Below are positions 43,099-52,660 of a stretch of DNA of 64,000 nt, one piece after another. Made by a program: the position numbers and the translations under genes. The notes beneath the pieces were generated by a model. The model had not been told where the DNA came from. It worked only from the letters and a program-made list of their open reading frames with translations, and made no database searches. This DNA is from Leifsonia poae (GTDB lineage: Bacteria > Actinomycetota > Actinomycetes > Actinomycetales > Microbacteriaceae), in contig NZ_JAIHLP010000002.1 in assembly GCF_020009625.1 (NCBI RefSeq), forward strand, positions 868,001-932,000, in the 5' to 3' direction. Each line of letters starts with the position of its first letter. The stretch's first letter is position 1.

Positions 43099-44048
43099 GC
43101 TGGTTCCCTTTCGGTGGTGCTTCCGGCGGGCAGGAGCCCGATGCGGTCGAGGACGGCCAGGACGGCCGCGTGCTGGTTGAAGGTGTAGAGGTGGATCCCG
43201 GGGGCGCCGCCGTCGAGCAGCCGGGCGGCGAAATCAGCGGCCCACGCGATGCCGATCTCACGCTGCCCCTCCTCGGTCGGTTCGATCTCCAACTGGATCG
43301 CGAGCTCGCTCGGCAGATCCTCGCCACTCAGCTCGAGCATCCGCCTCAGTCGCGCCGAGCTGGTGACGGGCATGATGCCGGGGAGGATCGGGAACAGCAC
43401 CCCGGCCTCCTTGGCCTTCTGCGCAAAGGTGAGGTAGTCCTCCGGGTGGAAGAACAGTTGGGTGATGCCGAGGTTGGCACCGGCCGCCTGTTTGGCGAGC
43501 AGCGTGTCGATGTCCTGGCTCGTCGAGCGGGAGCTGGGGTGCCCATTGGGGAAGGCGGCGACGGCGATCTGCACGCGTTCGCGTCCCCGGTCCACTTCGC
43601 GCGCGGTGGGCAACCCGGGCACGGGTCGCTCCTGGTAGGGCACGCGCTCGGCCTGCACCCGGTGGATGAGCTGCACCAATTCGCCCGCACTGCGGAGGTC
43701 GCCCAATCCGCTCTCGCCCGGCGCCGCATCCGCGGGCGGGTCGCCGCGCACCGCGAGGAAGCGACGTACACCCGCATCGAGGAATTCACGGATCAGCTGA
43801 TTGGCTTCCGCATGCGAGGAGCCGACGCAGGTGAGATGCGCCATCGGGCTCACCGCGGTGTGTTCGAGGATGTAACGCAGCACGTCGAGCGACGAGGCGC
43901 GGGAGGAGCCGTTGGCGCCGAAGGTCACCGAGATGAACTCGGGATGCGCGGCCGCGAGCCGGTCGATCGTCGCCGGCAGCGCCACGGCGGAGGCCGCACT
44001 GCGCGGCGGATACAGCTCGAAAGAGAACCGCGATGCGGTACAGCTCAT
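43095..44048 (-). CDS. metF: Methylenetetrahydrofolate reductase
   Basis: A 317-residue FAD-linked barrel from ATG 44048 ([16 protein letters not shown], with GAGGACGCC before it). An earlier in-frame ATG at 44186 would add 46 low-complexity residues and has no ribosome site. The catalytic Glu is in FSFELYPPR, with [20 protein letters not shown] and [12 protein letters not shown] typical of the family. It makes 5-methyl-THF for MetE. The ~210 bp before it, down to the hflX terminator, contain no gene and no riboswitch that I can recognise. Confidence 0.95.
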   Translation of the reverse strand: MSCTASRFSFELYPPRSAASAVALPATIDRLAAAHPEFISVTFGANGSSRASSLDVLRYILEHTAVSPMAHLTCVGSSHAEANQLIREFLDAGVRRFLAVRGDPPADAAPGESGLGDLRSAGELVQLIHRVQAERVPYQERPVPGLPTAREVDRGRERVQIAVAAFPNGHPSSRSTSQDIDTLLAKQAAGANLGITQLFFHPEDYLTFAQKAKEAGVLFPILPGIMPVTSSARLRRMLELSGEDLPSELAIQLEIEPTEEGQREIGIAWAADFAARLLDGGAPGIHLYTFNQHAAVLAVLDRIGLLPAGSTTEREPA

Positions 44049-44258
44049 GGCGTCCTCGGTGGTGGGTTCGACGGTTGCTGCCGGCTCGGCCGCGTCCGTC
44101 CCGTCAGGGTCAGAACCCCGCTCGGCGGGGTGTTCGCGGGCGGGTGCCGGGCTCGGCTGTCGCACCACCGAGCGGGTCGTCCGCATCGGTTGACTCGAAA
44201 TCTAGCAATGTCCGGCCAGGGAGGAAACCCGTGTGTCGTCGTGTGACGGCCGAACACC

Positions 44259-44291
44259 GCGAGCCGGCGGCCTCGATGGCCACCGGCTCGC
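44259..44291 (-). terminator. Stem-loop after hflX
   Basis: GCGAGCCGG (44259-44267) pairs with CCGGCTCGC (44283-44291), and inner GGCC/GGCC adds four more pairs around a TCGAT loop. It lies 18 bp past the hflX stop on the minus strand. Confidence 0.65.
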
Positions 44292-44308
44292 TGCGGTAGG
44301 GGTGGGTT

Positions 44309-45838
44309 CTAGACGGTCGGCGTCACCGCGAACGCTTCGAACACCGACTCGTACTCGGGCTGGATGCGCGCGGTGACCCGGGTGCCGTCTTCGACGTACT
44401 CGGTCGAGAGAACGCGGCCACGCTCGTGCAGGGCCGAGATCAGATCGCCCCGGTCGTACGGCACGACGAGTTCGATCTCGATGGAGGTGTCGGGCAGCAG
44501 GCGTGCGATGGCGCCGAGCACCTCGTCGATCCCTTCGCCCGTGCGCGCCGAGGCGAAGATCGCGCCCGGTTCGAGACCGCGCAGAACGAGACGCTCATCC
44601 GGCCCGACCAGGTCGGCCTTGTTGAACACCACGATCTCCGGGAGGTCGCGGGCGCCCACCTCTCCGATCACGTCGCGAACCGTCGCGAGCTGACTGGCCG
44701 GGTCGGGGTGCGAACCGTCCACGACGTGGACGATCACATCCGAGTCGGCCACCTCTTCGAGTGTGGAACGGAAAGCCTCCACCAGCTGGTGCGGCAGATT
44801 GCGCACGAAGCCGACCGTGTCGGCCAGCGTGTAGAGCCGACCGTCCGCCGTCACCGATTTGCGTACGGTGGAGTCGAGGGTCGCGAACAGCGCGTTCTCG
44901 ACGAGCACGCCCGCCTTGGTGATGCGGTTGAGCAGACTCGACTTGCCGGCATTGGTGTACCCGGCGATCGCCACCGACGGAACCGAGTTGCGCCGACGGT
45001 TGGCACGTTTCGCTTCCCGTGCCGGCTTGAACCCGATGATCTGTTTGCGCAGCTTCGCCATCCGGGTGTGGATGCGGCGGCGGTCGAGCTCGATCTTCGT
45101 CTCGCCCGGACCGCGGGACCCCATCCCGGCCCCCGCGCCGCCGACCTGGCCACCGGCCTGCCGCGACATCGAGTCACCCCAGCCGCGCAGGCGCGGCAAC
45201 AGGTATTCGAGCTGCGCGAGCTCCACCTGCGCCTTGCCTTCCCGGCTCTTGGCGTGCTGGCTGAAGATGTCGAGGATGACCGCGGTGCGGTCGATGACTT
45301 TCACCCGCACCACGTCTTCGAGGGCACGCCGCTGGCTCGGAGCCAGCTCAGTGTCGGCGATCACAGTGTCGGCCCCGAGTGCGGCGACGACACCCGCGAG
45401 CTCCTGCGCCTTGCCTTTGCCGAGGTAGGTGCTGGCATCCGGATGCGGTCGGCGCTGCAAGAGCCCGTCCAGCACGACGGCGCCCGCGGTCTCCGCCAGG
45501 GCGGCGAGCTCGCGCATGGAGTTCTCGGCGTCCTGCAGGGTGCCCTGCGAGTAGATGCCGATCAGCACCACGTTCTCGAGCCGCAGCTGCCGGTACTCGA
45601 CCTCGGTGACGTCTTCCAGTTCGGTGGACAGCCCGGCGACGCGGCGGAGCGCGGCGCGCTCCTCGCGGTCGAATTGTTCGCCGTCGTGGCCGGTGTCCTC
45701 GGTTCCGGTCGATTGCAGCGCCTGAGCGCCCCGACCGAAGAGGGACATGCCGGCGTGGGTGTCTGCATTGGCGAGGACCCGGGCGACGACATCGGTGTCA
45801 TCGGTCGGCGTCGGCGCTTCGCTGAAGTTTTCGTTCAT
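44309..45838 (-). CDS. hflX: GTPase HflX (ribosome-splitting factor)
   Basis: About 509 residues from ATG 45838 (MNENFSEAP, AGGAC before it; ATG 45853 is the alternative). The N-terminal HflX domain has DGLLQRRPHPDASTYLGKGK, a Gly-rich linker follows, and the G domain has VAIAGYTNAGKSSLLNRI (G1), LYTLADTVGFVRNLP (G3) and VVFNKADLV (G4). HflX splits stalled or idle 70S ribosomes, and in mycobacteria the homologue gives macrolide tolerance. The N-terminal ~80 acidic residues are an actinobacterial extension. The 58-bp gap to the divergent methyltransferase holds both promoters. Confidence 0.95.
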   Translation of the reverse strand: MNENFSEAPTPTDDTDVVARVLANADTHAGMSLFGRGAQALQSTGTEDTGHDGEQFDREERAALRRVAGLSTELEDVTEVEYRQLRLENVVLIGIYSQGTLQDAENSMRELAALAETAGAVVLDGLLQRRPHPDASTYLGKGKAQELAGVVAALGADTVIADTELAPSQRRALEDVVRVKVIDRTAVILDIFSQHAKSREGKAQVELAQLEYLLPRLRGWGDSMSRQAGGQVGGAGAGMGSRGPGETKIELDRRRIHTRMAKLRKQIIGFKPAREAKRANRRRNSVPSVAIAGYTNAGKSSLLNRITKAGVLVENALFATLDSTVRKSVTADGRLYTLADTVGFVRNLPHQLVEAFRSTLEEVADSDVIVHVVDGSHPDPASQLATVRDVIGEVGARDLPEIVVFNKADLVGPDERLVLRGLEPGAIFASARTGEGIDEVLGAIARLLPDTSIEIELVVPYDRGDLISALHERGRVLSTEYVEDGTRVTARIQPEYESVFEAFAVTPTV

Positions 45839-45911
45839 TCGTGTGTCCTGCATCTGGCCAATATCGTATCCGAGTTGGCCCTCGTTCGTTCGTGTCCTGT
45901 ACGGTCCTGTT

Positions 45912-46526
45912 ATGGCCAGCGGAGATCACTACTTTTCCTCGGCGCCCGAGAGCGAACTGAAGCTCCGGCCGATTACCGTCCGCCTAGCCGGACAGACCTA
46001 CGATCTGACGACGGCGAACGGCATCTTCAGCCCCGAGCGCATCGATACGGGTACGCGAGTGCTCCTCGACCATGTCCCCGCTGCACCGCCCGGCGGCCAT
46101 CTTCTCGACCTCGGCTGCGGCTGGGGGCCTCTGGCTCTCACACTTGCTCTCGAATCCCCTCACGCGACCGTTTGGGCCGTCGATGTCAACACCCGAGCGC
46201 TGGATGTGGTGCGCAGAAACGCGCAGAAGCTCGGTCTCACTAATGTAAACACATCCGTGCCCGATGATGTTCCCGATGATGTGTCTTTTACGACGATCTG
46301 GTCGAACCCGCCGATCCGCGTCGGCAAGAACGAGCTGCACAATCTGCTCGAGAAGTGGTTGCCGCGACTGGAGCCGGGCTCCGACGCGTGGCTGGTCGTG
46401 CAGCGGAACCTCGGCTCCGACTCGCTCCATCGCTGGATCCAGGCCACATTCCCCGAGCTGAGCACCTCGCGCGCCGCCACATCGAAGGGCTATCGCGTTC
46501 TGCGCTCCCGACGCCACGGGGACTGA
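45912..46526 (+). CDS. Class I SAM methyltransferase (RsmC/small-methyltransferase type)
   Basis: A 204-residue protein from ATG 45912. The SAM site is HLLDLGCGWGPLALTLAL and the catalytic motif is SNPPI (NPPI/Y type), which marks N-methylation of the exocyclic amine of guanine or adenine in RNA. The N-terminal HYFSSAPESELKLRPI matches the RsmC/RlmG group, and its position next to hflX and dapF is conserved in actinobacteria. A 16S rRNA guanine is the likely target, by family. Confidence 0.9.
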   Translation: MASGDHYFSSAPESELKLRPITVRLAGQTYDLTTANGIFSPERIDTGTRVLLDHVPAAPPGGHLLDLGCGWGPLALTLALESPHATVWAVDVNTRALDVVRRNAQKLGLTNVNTSVPDDVPDDVSFTTIWSNPPIRVGKNELHNLLEKWLPRLEPGSDAWLVVQRNLGSDSLHRWIQATFPELSTSRAATSKGYRVLRSRRHGD

Positions 46527-46530
46527 GCCC

Positions 46531-46551
46531 GGCACGAAACCGCAACGTGCC
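46531..46551 (+). terminator. Short stem-loop after the methyltransferase
   Basis: GGCACG (46531-46536) pairs with CGTGCC (46546-46551) around a 9-base loop. It lies 5 bp after the stop and just before the 13-bp repeat tract. Confidence 0.4.
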
Positions 46552-46552
46552 T

Positions 46553-46587
46553 GTTCGTCGGTCCGGTTCGTCGGTCCGGTTCGTCGG
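46553..46587. repeat. 13-bp tandem repeat, tract A
   Basis: The unit GTTCGTCGGTCCG occurs twice (46553-46565, 46566-46578), followed by a partial third copy. It is intergenic, between the convergent methyltransferase and dapF genes. Confidence 0.85.
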
Positions 46588-46597
46588 ATCAGCTGCT

Positions 46598-46623
46598 CGG
46601 GCCTGTGCCTCGGGCCTGTGCCT
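46598..46623. repeat. 13-bp tandem repeat, tract B
   Basis: The unit CGGGCCTGTGCCT occurs twice, exactly (46598-46610, 46611-46623). Its unit length equals that of the flanking tracts but the sequence is different. Confidence 0.85.
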
Positions 46624-46627
46624 CAGC

Positions 46628-46679
46628 TCAGAGCCTCGACTCAGAGCCACGGGTCAGAGCCACGGATCAGAGCCGAGGG
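46628..46679. repeat. 13-bp tandem repeat, tract C
   Basis: Four units of 13 bp: TCAGAGCCTCGAC, TCAGAGCCACGGG, TCAGAGCCACGGA, TCAGAGCCGAGGG. The core TCAGAGCC is constant and the last five bases vary. It runs right up to the stop codon of dapF. Confidence 0.85.
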
Positions 46680-47567
46680 CTAAGCCAGTTCGAGGGTTCC
46701 GGTGTAGACCAGTTCCGCCGGCCCCGACAGGGCGACATGTTCGCCGTCTTCGGTGGGGAACATGCGCACGCCCAGCGTTCCGCCGGGAACGTCGACCCGC
46801 CACTGGTTGGGAGCGCCGGCGCCCGCCCAGTACCGCACGGCGAGGGCCGCCGCGGCCGTGCCGGTTCCGCAGGAGAGCGTCTCGCCGCTTCCCCGTTCGT
46901 GCACGCGCATCCGGATTCGGCCGACGCCGTCTTTCACGAGCGGCTCGTGCGGCACGACGAACTCCACGTTCGCCCCGTCGGCGGGCGCCGGCTCGAGGTG
47001 CGGGATGTAGGTGAGGTCGGCCGCCTCCAGCTCGGCCTCGTCGGCCACCGCGACCACGACATGCGGGTTCCCCACGTCGATGCCGAGGCCCGGGCGCGCG
47101 ACCGGGAGTTCTTTGGCGCGCACCAACGGCTCTCCGCCGTCGAGCGTCCACCGGCCGAGATCCACCTGGAAGCCGGTCAGATTCCGCTGCACGTCTCGAA
47201 CACCGCTGCGGGTGCCGATGGCGAGAGTGTCACCGTCGGCGAGCTCGACGAGCCCCGACTCGATCAGGAACCGCACATAGACCCGGATGCCGTTCCCGCA
47301 CATCTCAGCCACCGAACCGTCGGCATTGGAGTAGTCCATGAACCACTCGGCGGCGTCGTCTTCGGCCAGGGCTTCGACACCCTCCGGCAGGTGTTTCGAT
47401 CGCACCGCGCGGATGATGCCGTCTGCCCCGATGCCGAAGTGCCGGTCGCAGATCTCGGCGATCTGGCTCGGCGTCAGGTCGATGAGACCGTCCGGGTCGG
47501 CGAACAGCACGAAGTCGTTGCCGGTGCCGTGTCCTTTGGTGAAGTGGAGCGTTGTCGCCATGCTCAC
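46680..47567 (-). CDS. dapF: Diaminopimelate epimerase
   Basis: A 295-residue, PLP-independent racemase converting LL-DAP to meso-DAP for lysine and peptidoglycan. The catalytic pair is present: C90 in EMCGNGIR and C233 in [11 protein letters not shown]. The start is GTG 47567, overlapping the miaA stop as GTGA; ATG 47561 is possible. It lies last in the miaB-miaA-dapF run. Its 3' end meets the 13-bp repeat tract with no spacer. Confidence 0.96.
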   Translation of the reverse strand: MSMATTLHFTKGHGTGNDFVLFADPDGLIDLTPSQIAEICDRHFGIGADGIIRAVRSKHLPEGVEALAEDDAAEWFMDYSNADGSVAEMCGNGIRVYVRFLIESGLVELADGDTLAIGTRSGVRDVQRNLTGFQVDLGRWTLDGGEPLVRAKELPVARPGLGIDVGNPHVVVAVADEAELEAADLTYIPHLEPAPADGANVEFVVPHEPLVKDGVGRIRMRVHERGSGETLSCGTGTAAAALAVRYWAGAGAPNQWRVDVPGGTLGVRMFPTEDGEHVALSGPAELVYTGTLELA

Positions 47568-48517
47568 AGCCTATCGAGCGCGGCGACGGTCAGGTTCGGG
47601 TCGTCGTACGCGAGCCAGTGGATGCCGGGGTACCGCTTGAACCAGCTCACCTGCCGTCTCGCATAGCGTCGGGTGAGCTGCTGCGTCTTGGCGATCGCCT
47701 CTGCCCGGTCGACCTCGCCGCGGAGCTCCGCGAGCGCCTGCGCATACCCGATGGCGCGGCTCGCCGTCACCCCGCGCTCCAACCCGCGCGGGATCAGGGC
47801 GGAGACCTCGTCGAGCAGGCCGTCGGCCCACATCCGCTCGACCCGGGCGTCGAGCCGCGCCGTCAATTCGTCCCGGGGTGCGGTGAGGCCGAGGACCGTC
47901 GTCGGCCGCCACGGCACCGGGGTCTCGGGGAGGGATGCGCTCACCGGCTCCCCCGTCAATGCGACGACCTCGAGGGCGCGCACGAGGCGCCGTCCGTTGC
48001 TCGGTCCGATCGACGCGGCCGCCGCCGGGTCGATGGCGAGCAGACGCCGGTGGAGCAATCCGGGCCCGCGTTCGGTGAGCTCGGTTTCGAGCGACTGCCG
48101 GAGCGCCGCGTCCGTTCCCGGGAACCGGAAGTCGAAGATCACACTCGAGACGTAGAGTCCGGAACCACCGACGAGGATCGGAACGGCCCCGCGCGCCAGG
48201 ATCTCTTCCACGGTGCGACGCGCGGCCGGCTGGTAGCGCGCCACCGTGGCCTCGTCGGTCACATCGAGCACGTCGAACAGGTGGTGCGGGATACCCCGCC
48301 ACTCGGCCTGCGGCAGTTTGGCGGTGCCGACGTCCATTCCACGGTAGAGCTGCATGGCGTCGGCGTTGACGACCTCGGCGGGTCGGCCGGCGGCGCGCAG
48401 CCCCTCGGCGAGGTTCAGTGACAGCTCGGTCTTGCCGGTGCCGGTGGGCCCGACGATCGCGACGATCGCGCCGTCGGGTCCGGAGGTGTCGCGCCCGGCG
48501 CCGTCGAGCTCGGTCAG
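47564..48517 (-). CDS. miaA: tRNA dimethylallyltransferase, apparent CTG start
   Basis: A 317-residue protein that adds dimethylallyl to A37 of tRNAs reading U-starting codons, producing the substrate of MiaB. The P-loop is [15 protein letters not shown], with [26 protein letters not shown] and LVGGSGLY typical. There is no in-frame ATG, GTG or TTG before the P-loop. The only reasonable start is CTG 48517, overlapping the miaB stop as CTGA; no strong ribosome site precedes it, so translation is probably coupled. An indel hiding a normal start cannot be excluded. It overlaps dapF by 4 bp. Confidence 0.93.
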   Translation of the reverse strand: MTELDGAGRDTSGPDGAIVAIVGPTGTGKTELSLNLAEGLRAAGRPAEVVNADAMQLYRGMDVGTAKLPQAEWRGIPHHLFDVLDVTDEATVARYQPAARRTVEEILARGAVPILVGGSGLYVSSVIFDFRFPGTDAALRQSLETELTERGPGLLHRRLLAIDPAAAASIGPSNGRRLVRALEVVALTGEPVSASLPETPVPWRPTTVLGLTAPRDELTARLDARVERMWADGLLDEVSALIPRGLERGVTASRAIGYAQALAELRGEVDRAEAIAKTQQLTRRYARRQVSWFKRYPGIHWLAYDDPNLTVAALDRL

Positions 48518-50121
48518 CGTTCGCCGTCCGTCGGGTCGTAGATCGGCATGGTTCCGACGCCGGGCGAGGTGAGCGGCTCGGCTGCCCGCAGCGTGGGGAG
48601 GCCGAGCGACACACGGCCGAGCGCGGATGCTGTGCCCCCGGCAAGCGCCGGCACAGCACAGGACGCCGCCTCGGCGCGGTCCCAGGCCTCGCCGGCACGG
48701 GTGCGCCGGATGGCGAGTGGAGCCCCGTCGGGCGAGTCGGCGATGAGGTGGAACGGCGCCGCCTGTGTGACGGTCACCGTCACCACATCGCCCGGTCGGG
48801 GTGTCTCCGAACCGGCCGGCACCTCGAAGTGCACGAGCCGGCTGTCGTGGGCGCGCCCGCTCAGCCGGTGCGTGTCGGCGTCTTTGCGGCCTTCCCCGTT
48901 TGCGACGAGGAGCTCGACCCGGCGACCGATCACCGTGCGGTTCTCTTCGAGGGAGATGTGCTCCTGCAGAGCGATGAGTCGCTCGTATCGGTCTTGAACG
49001 ATCTCTTTGGGAACCTGGTCGGCCATCGTGGCGGCCGGTGTTCCCGGGCGGATCGAGTATTGGAACGTGAACGCTGACGCGAAGCGCGCTGCCTCGACCA
49101 CACGCAACGTCTCTTGGAAGTCTTCCTCGGTCTCGCCGGGGAAGCCGACGATGATGTCGGTGCTGATCGCCGCATCCGGCATCTTGGCGCGCACCCGGTC
49201 GAGGATGCCGAGAAATTTCTCTGAGCGGTACGACCGCCGCATCGATTTGAGGATGCGGTCTGACCCGGATTGCAGCGGCATGTGCAGTTGCGGCATCACA
49301 GAGGGCGTCTCGGCCATCGCGTCGATGACATCGTCGGTGAATGCAGCGGGGTGGGGACTGGTGAACCGGATGCGCTCCAGCCCGTCGATCTCGCCGGCCG
49401 CCCGCAGCAGTTTGCTGAAGGCCTGCCGGTCGCCGAATTCGACGCCGTAGGAGTTGACGTTCTGACCGAGCAGGGTGACCTCGATGGCCCCGTCGTCGAC
49501 GAGGGCTTGGATCTCGGCGAGGATCTCTCCCGGCCGGCGGTCTTTCTCTTTGCCGCGCAGCGAAGGGACGATGCAGAACGTGCAGGTGTTGTTGCAGCCG
49601 ACCGAGATCGACACCCATCCGCTGTAGCTCGAATCACGCTTGGTGGGCAGAGTCGAGGGGAACGTCTCGAGCGATTCGAGGATCTCGATCTCGGCGGCGT
49701 CGTTGTGGCGCGCCCGCTCCAGCAGGCTGGGCAGCGATCCCATGTTGTGCGTGCCGAAGACGACGTCGACCCAGGGGGCTTTCTCGAGGATGACGTTCTT
49801 GTCTTTCTGCGCCAGGCAGCCGCCGACCGCGATCTGCATGCCCTCATGCCGCTTCTTGACCGAGGCGAGGTGGCCGAGGTTGCCGTAGAGCTTGTTGTCG
49901 GCATTCTCGCGAACCGCGCAGGTGTTGATCACGACGATGTCGGCCTCGTCACCGTTCGCCGGGATGTAGCCGGCCGCTTCGAGCGACCCACTCAGTCTTT
50001 CCGAGTCGTGCACGTTCATCTGGCACCCGTAGGTGCGGACCTCGTACGTGCGCGCCCGGCCGTTCGAGTCGACCGCCGCGGACGACGGCACGATGACGCT
50101 GCGCTCTTCCGTGATGCTCAT
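48514..50121 (-). CDS. miaB: tRNA-2-methylthio-N6-dimethylallyladenosine synthase
   Basis: A 535-residue radical-SAM methylthiotransferase. The N-terminal UPF0004 domain binds the auxiliary cluster ([33 protein letters not shown]). The radical-SAM CxxxCxxC is [14 protein letters not shown]. The TRAM domain follows at about 385-450 ([15 protein letters not shown]). The C-terminal ~80 residues are an actinobacterial extension of low complexity. It acts on the MiaA product and is encoded just upstream of it. Confidence 0.95.
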   Translation of the reverse strand: MSITEERSVIVPSSAAVDSNGRARTYEVRTYGCQMNVHDSERLSGSLEAAGYIPANGDEADIVVINTCAVRENADNKLYGNLGHLASVKKRHEGMQIAVGGCLAQKDKNVILEKAPWVDVVFGTHNMGSLPSLLERARHNDAAEIEILESLETFPSTLPTKRDSSYSGWVSISVGCNNTCTFCIVPSLRGKEKDRRPGEILAEIQALVDDGAIEVTLLGQNVNSYGVEFGDRQAFSKLLRAAGEIDGLERIRFTSPHPAAFTDDVIDAMAETPSVMPQLHMPLQSGSDRILKSMRRSYRSEKFLGILDRVRAKMPDAAISTDIIVGFPGETEEDFQETLRVVEAARFASAFTFQYSIRPGTPAATMADQVPKEIVQDRYERLIALQEHISLEENRTVIGRRVELLVANGEGRKDADTHRLSGRAHDSRLVHFEVPAGSETPRPGDVVTVTVTQAAPFHLIADSPDGAPLAIRRTRAGEAWDRAEAASCAVPALAGGTASALGRVSLGLPTLRAAEPLTSPGVGTMPIYDPTDGER

Positions 50122-50161
50122 AGTTCGTCTAGTTTACGTTCGACCGACTGAGGGTTCGAAT

Positions 50162-51037
50162 CTACTCGAACCGCACCCCGCGCTTGCCCCGCGTGGCGAA
50201 CGCCGCATCCATCGCCTGACGGACCACGGTCGAGCTGTATCCCTTGCGGGCGAGGAAGCCGTGCAGCCGCCGCCGCGCCGTCTCGTCGTCGTAGGTCGCG
50301 AGCTGCCCCACTCGCTTCACGGCGAGTTCGGTCGCGCGTTCGAGTTCGTCGTCGGCCGCGATTTCGTCGAGGGCGTCCTCGATGATCTCGGGCGAGATGT
50401 GCCGCCGCTTCAGTTCCTGCTCGATCGCCGAGCGGCCGAGGCCTTTGCGAGTGTGCTGGGTGTAGACCAGGGTCACCGCGAGAGCCGCATCGTCGAGGAG
50501 CCCGACGCTCTCGAGGCGGTTCAGCTCGGCTTCGGCGACGTCGACATCGATCTCACGCTTGGCGAGCACCTGAGCGAGTTCCCAGCGCGACATCCCCCGC
50601 CGCGCGAGCTGGTGCAGGGAGACGTTCGCCGCACGCTTTCCTGTGCGCTCCTCGACCGCACCCGTCGCCGCGGTCGAGTCGAACGCACGCGACCACACGC
50701 CCGAGCTCCGTCGCCCTCCGGCGTTCCCCGGGGCTCCTTCGGTTGCCGCGATGCCATCGGCCTCTGACTCATCCGATGGGGAGACACCGGTGGCCCGGCC
50801 TTCGGCTTCCGGCAGACCAGCCGCACCGGGCGCGCCAGTCGCATCGGCTGCACGAGGCAGTCGCCGCCCCGAGGGGTGGTCTCGCATACCGCCGCCGTGC
50901 GTCTCTGCTGGGGCTTCCCCGGCCGAGCCGAACGCCGCTCGCGATGCGGAACTCGAACCCGCGCGGCGCGCATCGCGGAGATAGGTGACGGGAGCGAGAT
51001 GCTCTTCGTTCTCGGACGCCGGTGGAAAACTCACCAC
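50162..51037 (-). CDS. recX: RecA regulator RecX with long disordered N-terminus
   Basis: 292 residues from GTG 51037, with GAGGAG six bases upstream. Only the C-terminal ~150 residues form the RecX three-helix repeats (LARRGMSRWELAQVLAKREI, YTQHTRKGLGRSAIEQELKR, FLARKGYSSTVVRQAMD). The first ~130 are rich in Ala, Gly, Ser, Glu and Pro with no conserved motif, about twice the usual size excess for the family. RecX caps RecA filaments. It lies 81 bp after recA and is probably co-transcribed under the same SOS box. Confidence 0.93.
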   Translation of the reverse strand: MVSFPPASENEEHLAPVTYLRDARRAGSSSASRAAFGSAGEAPAETHGGGMRDHPSGRRLPRAADATGAPGAAGLPEAEGRATGVSPSDESEADGIAATEGAPGNAGGRRSSGVWSRAFDSTAATGAVEERTGKRAANVSLHQLARRGMSRWELAQVLAKREIDVDVAEAELNRLESVGLLDDAALAVTLVYTQHTRKGLGRSAIEQELKRRHISPEIIEDALDEIAADDELERATELAVKRVGQLATYDDETARRRLHGFLARKGYSSTVVRQAMDAAFATRGKRGVRFE

Positions 51038-51118
51038 GAGCTGCTCCTCTGCCTTCGGTCGAACGGGTTGTGGATCGAGCGGCCTCCGGGCCGGTGCCAG
51101 CACCGGCCGGCACCCGCG

Positions 51119-52192
51119 CTACGCGCCCTTGCGAGCCTGCAGCTTCTCCTCGAGGGAGTCGACGTTGTCGGCCGGCGCCGCCACCGCATTCGGGTCTTCG
51201 TGAATGCCGAGCTTCACCAGGATCTTGTTCTCGATCTCCGCGGCGATGTCGGGGTTGGAGATGAGGAAGTTGCGCGAGTTCTCTTTGCCCTGGCCGAGCT
51301 GATCACCCTCGTAGGTGTACCAGGCGCCGGACTTCTTGACGATCGCGTGCTCGACACCGAAATCGATCAGGCTCCCCTCGCGGGAGATGCCGACACCGTA
51401 GAGGATGTCGAACTCCGCCTGCTTGAACGGAGGCGCCATCTTGTTCTTGACCACCTTGACGCGCGTGCGGTTTCCCACAGCCTCCGTGCCGTCTTTCAGG
51501 GTCTCGATTCGCCGGATGTCCAGTCGCACCGAAGCGTAGAACTTCAGCGCCTTTCCACCCGCGGTGGTCTCGGGACTTCCGAAGAAGACACCGATCTTCT
51601 CACGCAGCTGGTTGATGAAGATCATGGTGGTGTTCGTCTGGCTGAGACCACCGGTGAGCTTGCGGAGCGCCTGCGACATGAGGCGAGCCTGGAGGCCGAC
51701 GTGGGAGTCGCCCATCTCGCCCTCGATCTCGGCACGGGGCACGAGCGCGGCGACGGAGTCGATGACGATGAGATCGATGGAGCCGCTTCGCACGAGCATG
51801 TCGGCGATCTCGAGCGCCTGCTCCCCTGTGTCGGGCTGCGAAACGAGGAGGGCGTCGATGTCGACGCCGAGCTTGCGAGCGTACTCCGGGTCGAGCGCGT
51901 GCTCGGCGTCGATGAAGGCGGCGATGCCGCCCGCGCGCTGAGCGTTGGCGATCGCGTGAAGGGTCAGCGTGGTCTTACCCGACGACTCCGGCCCGTAGAT
52001 CTCGACGATGCGCCCCCGCGGGAGCCCGCCGATGCCGAGCGCGACATCCAGCGCGATCGACCCGGTGGGGACGACCTCGACAGGAGCGCGCTCATCGCTG
52101 CCCAGTCGCATGACCGAGCCCTTGCCAAACTGGCGGTCGATCTGCGCAAGGGCAGTCTCGAGGGCCTTCTCACGATCGGCGGCTGATGGCAT
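51119..52192 (-). CDS. recA: Recombinase RecA
   Basis: A 357-residue RecA with the complete set of motifs: Walker [21 protein letters not shown], Walker [20 protein letters not shown]1/L2 DNA-binding loops and [20 protein letters not shown]. It carries out strand exchange and triggers LexA cleavage. It contains no intein. The 172-bp upstream region has an SOS box at 52323-52336. recX follows on the same strand. Confidence 0.99.
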   Translation of the reverse strand: MPSAADREKALETALAQIDRQFGKGSVMRLGSDERAPVEVVPTGSIALDVALGIGGLPRGRIVEIYGPESSGKTTLTLHAIANAQRAGGIAAFIDAEHALDPEYARKLGVDIDALLVSQPDTGEQALEIADMLVRSGSIDLIVIDSVAALVPRAEIEGEMGDSHVGLQARLMSQALRKLTGGLSQTNTTMIFINQLREKIGVFFGSPETTAGGKALKFYASVRLDIRRIETLKDGTEAVGNRTRVKVVKNKMAPPFKQAEFDILYGVGISREGSLIDFGVEHAIVKKSGAWYTYEGDQLGQGKENSRNFLISNPDIAAEIENKILVKLGIHEDPNAVAAPADNVDSLEEKLQARKGA

Positions 52193-52322
52193 TGCGTTTC
52201 TCCTTCTTCGGCTTCGCTAACGAGATCGACTGTACGCGGGAGCACTGACACTCGACGCGGGCCGGCGGCCTTCTGTGGACAACCCGTTTTCGATTGCCGC
52301 TGTGGAGGAGCCTAGCAACATC

Positions 52323-52336
52323 CGAACATATCTTCG
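52323..52336 (-). promoter_or_regulatory. SOS (LexA) box of recA
   Basis: CGAACATATCTTCG: one perfect CGAAC half-site and one half-site with a single change. It is followed, in the same order as at lexA/LysM, by GTTCGG, forming a third half-site. It lies 131 bp upstream of the recA start. Confidence 0.8.
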
Positions 52337-52364
52337 AGTGTTCGGAGGCGGCGTGTCGCGACTC

Positions 52365-52589
52365 TCAGCGCTTCGGTGCCGGCTTGCCGGCACCGTGCCA
52401 ATGCGCCTGCGGAACACCGGTCTCGCGACACAACGCGAACCAGACCTCGCGCGGCGGGATGCCGGCCTCGATGGCCTGCGCAGCGGTGCGGCCGCCGAGC
52501 TCGCCGAGCACCAGATCGATGGTCAGCGCCTGACCGTACACCGAGCCGAACTCGTCGACGATCGCACGCTGGAACTCACTCAACTTCAT
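52365..52589 (-). CDS. DUF3046 protein
   Basis: A 74-residue protein of the DUF3046 family, found almost only next to recA in actinobacteria. Visible motifs are MKLSEFQRAIVDEFG, LGELGGRTAAQAIEAG and PREVWFALCRETGVPQ. No function is known. It lies between recA and clgR on the same strand and is separated from clgR by a strong terminator. The recA SOS box falls just past its stop codon. Confidence 0.92.
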   Translation of the reverse strand: MKLSEFQRAIVDEFGSVYGQALTIDLVLGELGGRTAAQAIEAGIPPREVWFALCRETGVPQAHWHGAGKPAPKR

Positions 52590-52618
52590 GGAACAACCCT
52601 AAGACGCGGCGGCACAAC

Positions 52619-52650
52619 GAAGAACGCCCCGGGCGACCGGGGCGTTCTTC
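52619..52650 (-). terminator. Perfect 14-bp hairpin with GNRA loop after clgR
   Basis: GAAGAACGCCCCGG (52619-52632) pairs exactly with CCGGGGCGTTCTTC (52637-52650) around a GCGA tetraloop. It lies 10 bp past the clgR stop and ends the clgR transcript before DUF3046. Confidence 0.8.
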
Positions 52651-52660
52651 GGAATCTGAA

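Noticed and set aside
44049..44258. Cobalamin riboswitch before metF-metE
   Set aside because: There is no B12-box-like sequence. The frame to ATG 44186 is only a low-complexity extension.
47564..49618. A 684-residue MiaA
   Set aside because: The first 370 residues are an out-of-frame reading of miaB; MiaA homology begins only near the CTG at 48517.
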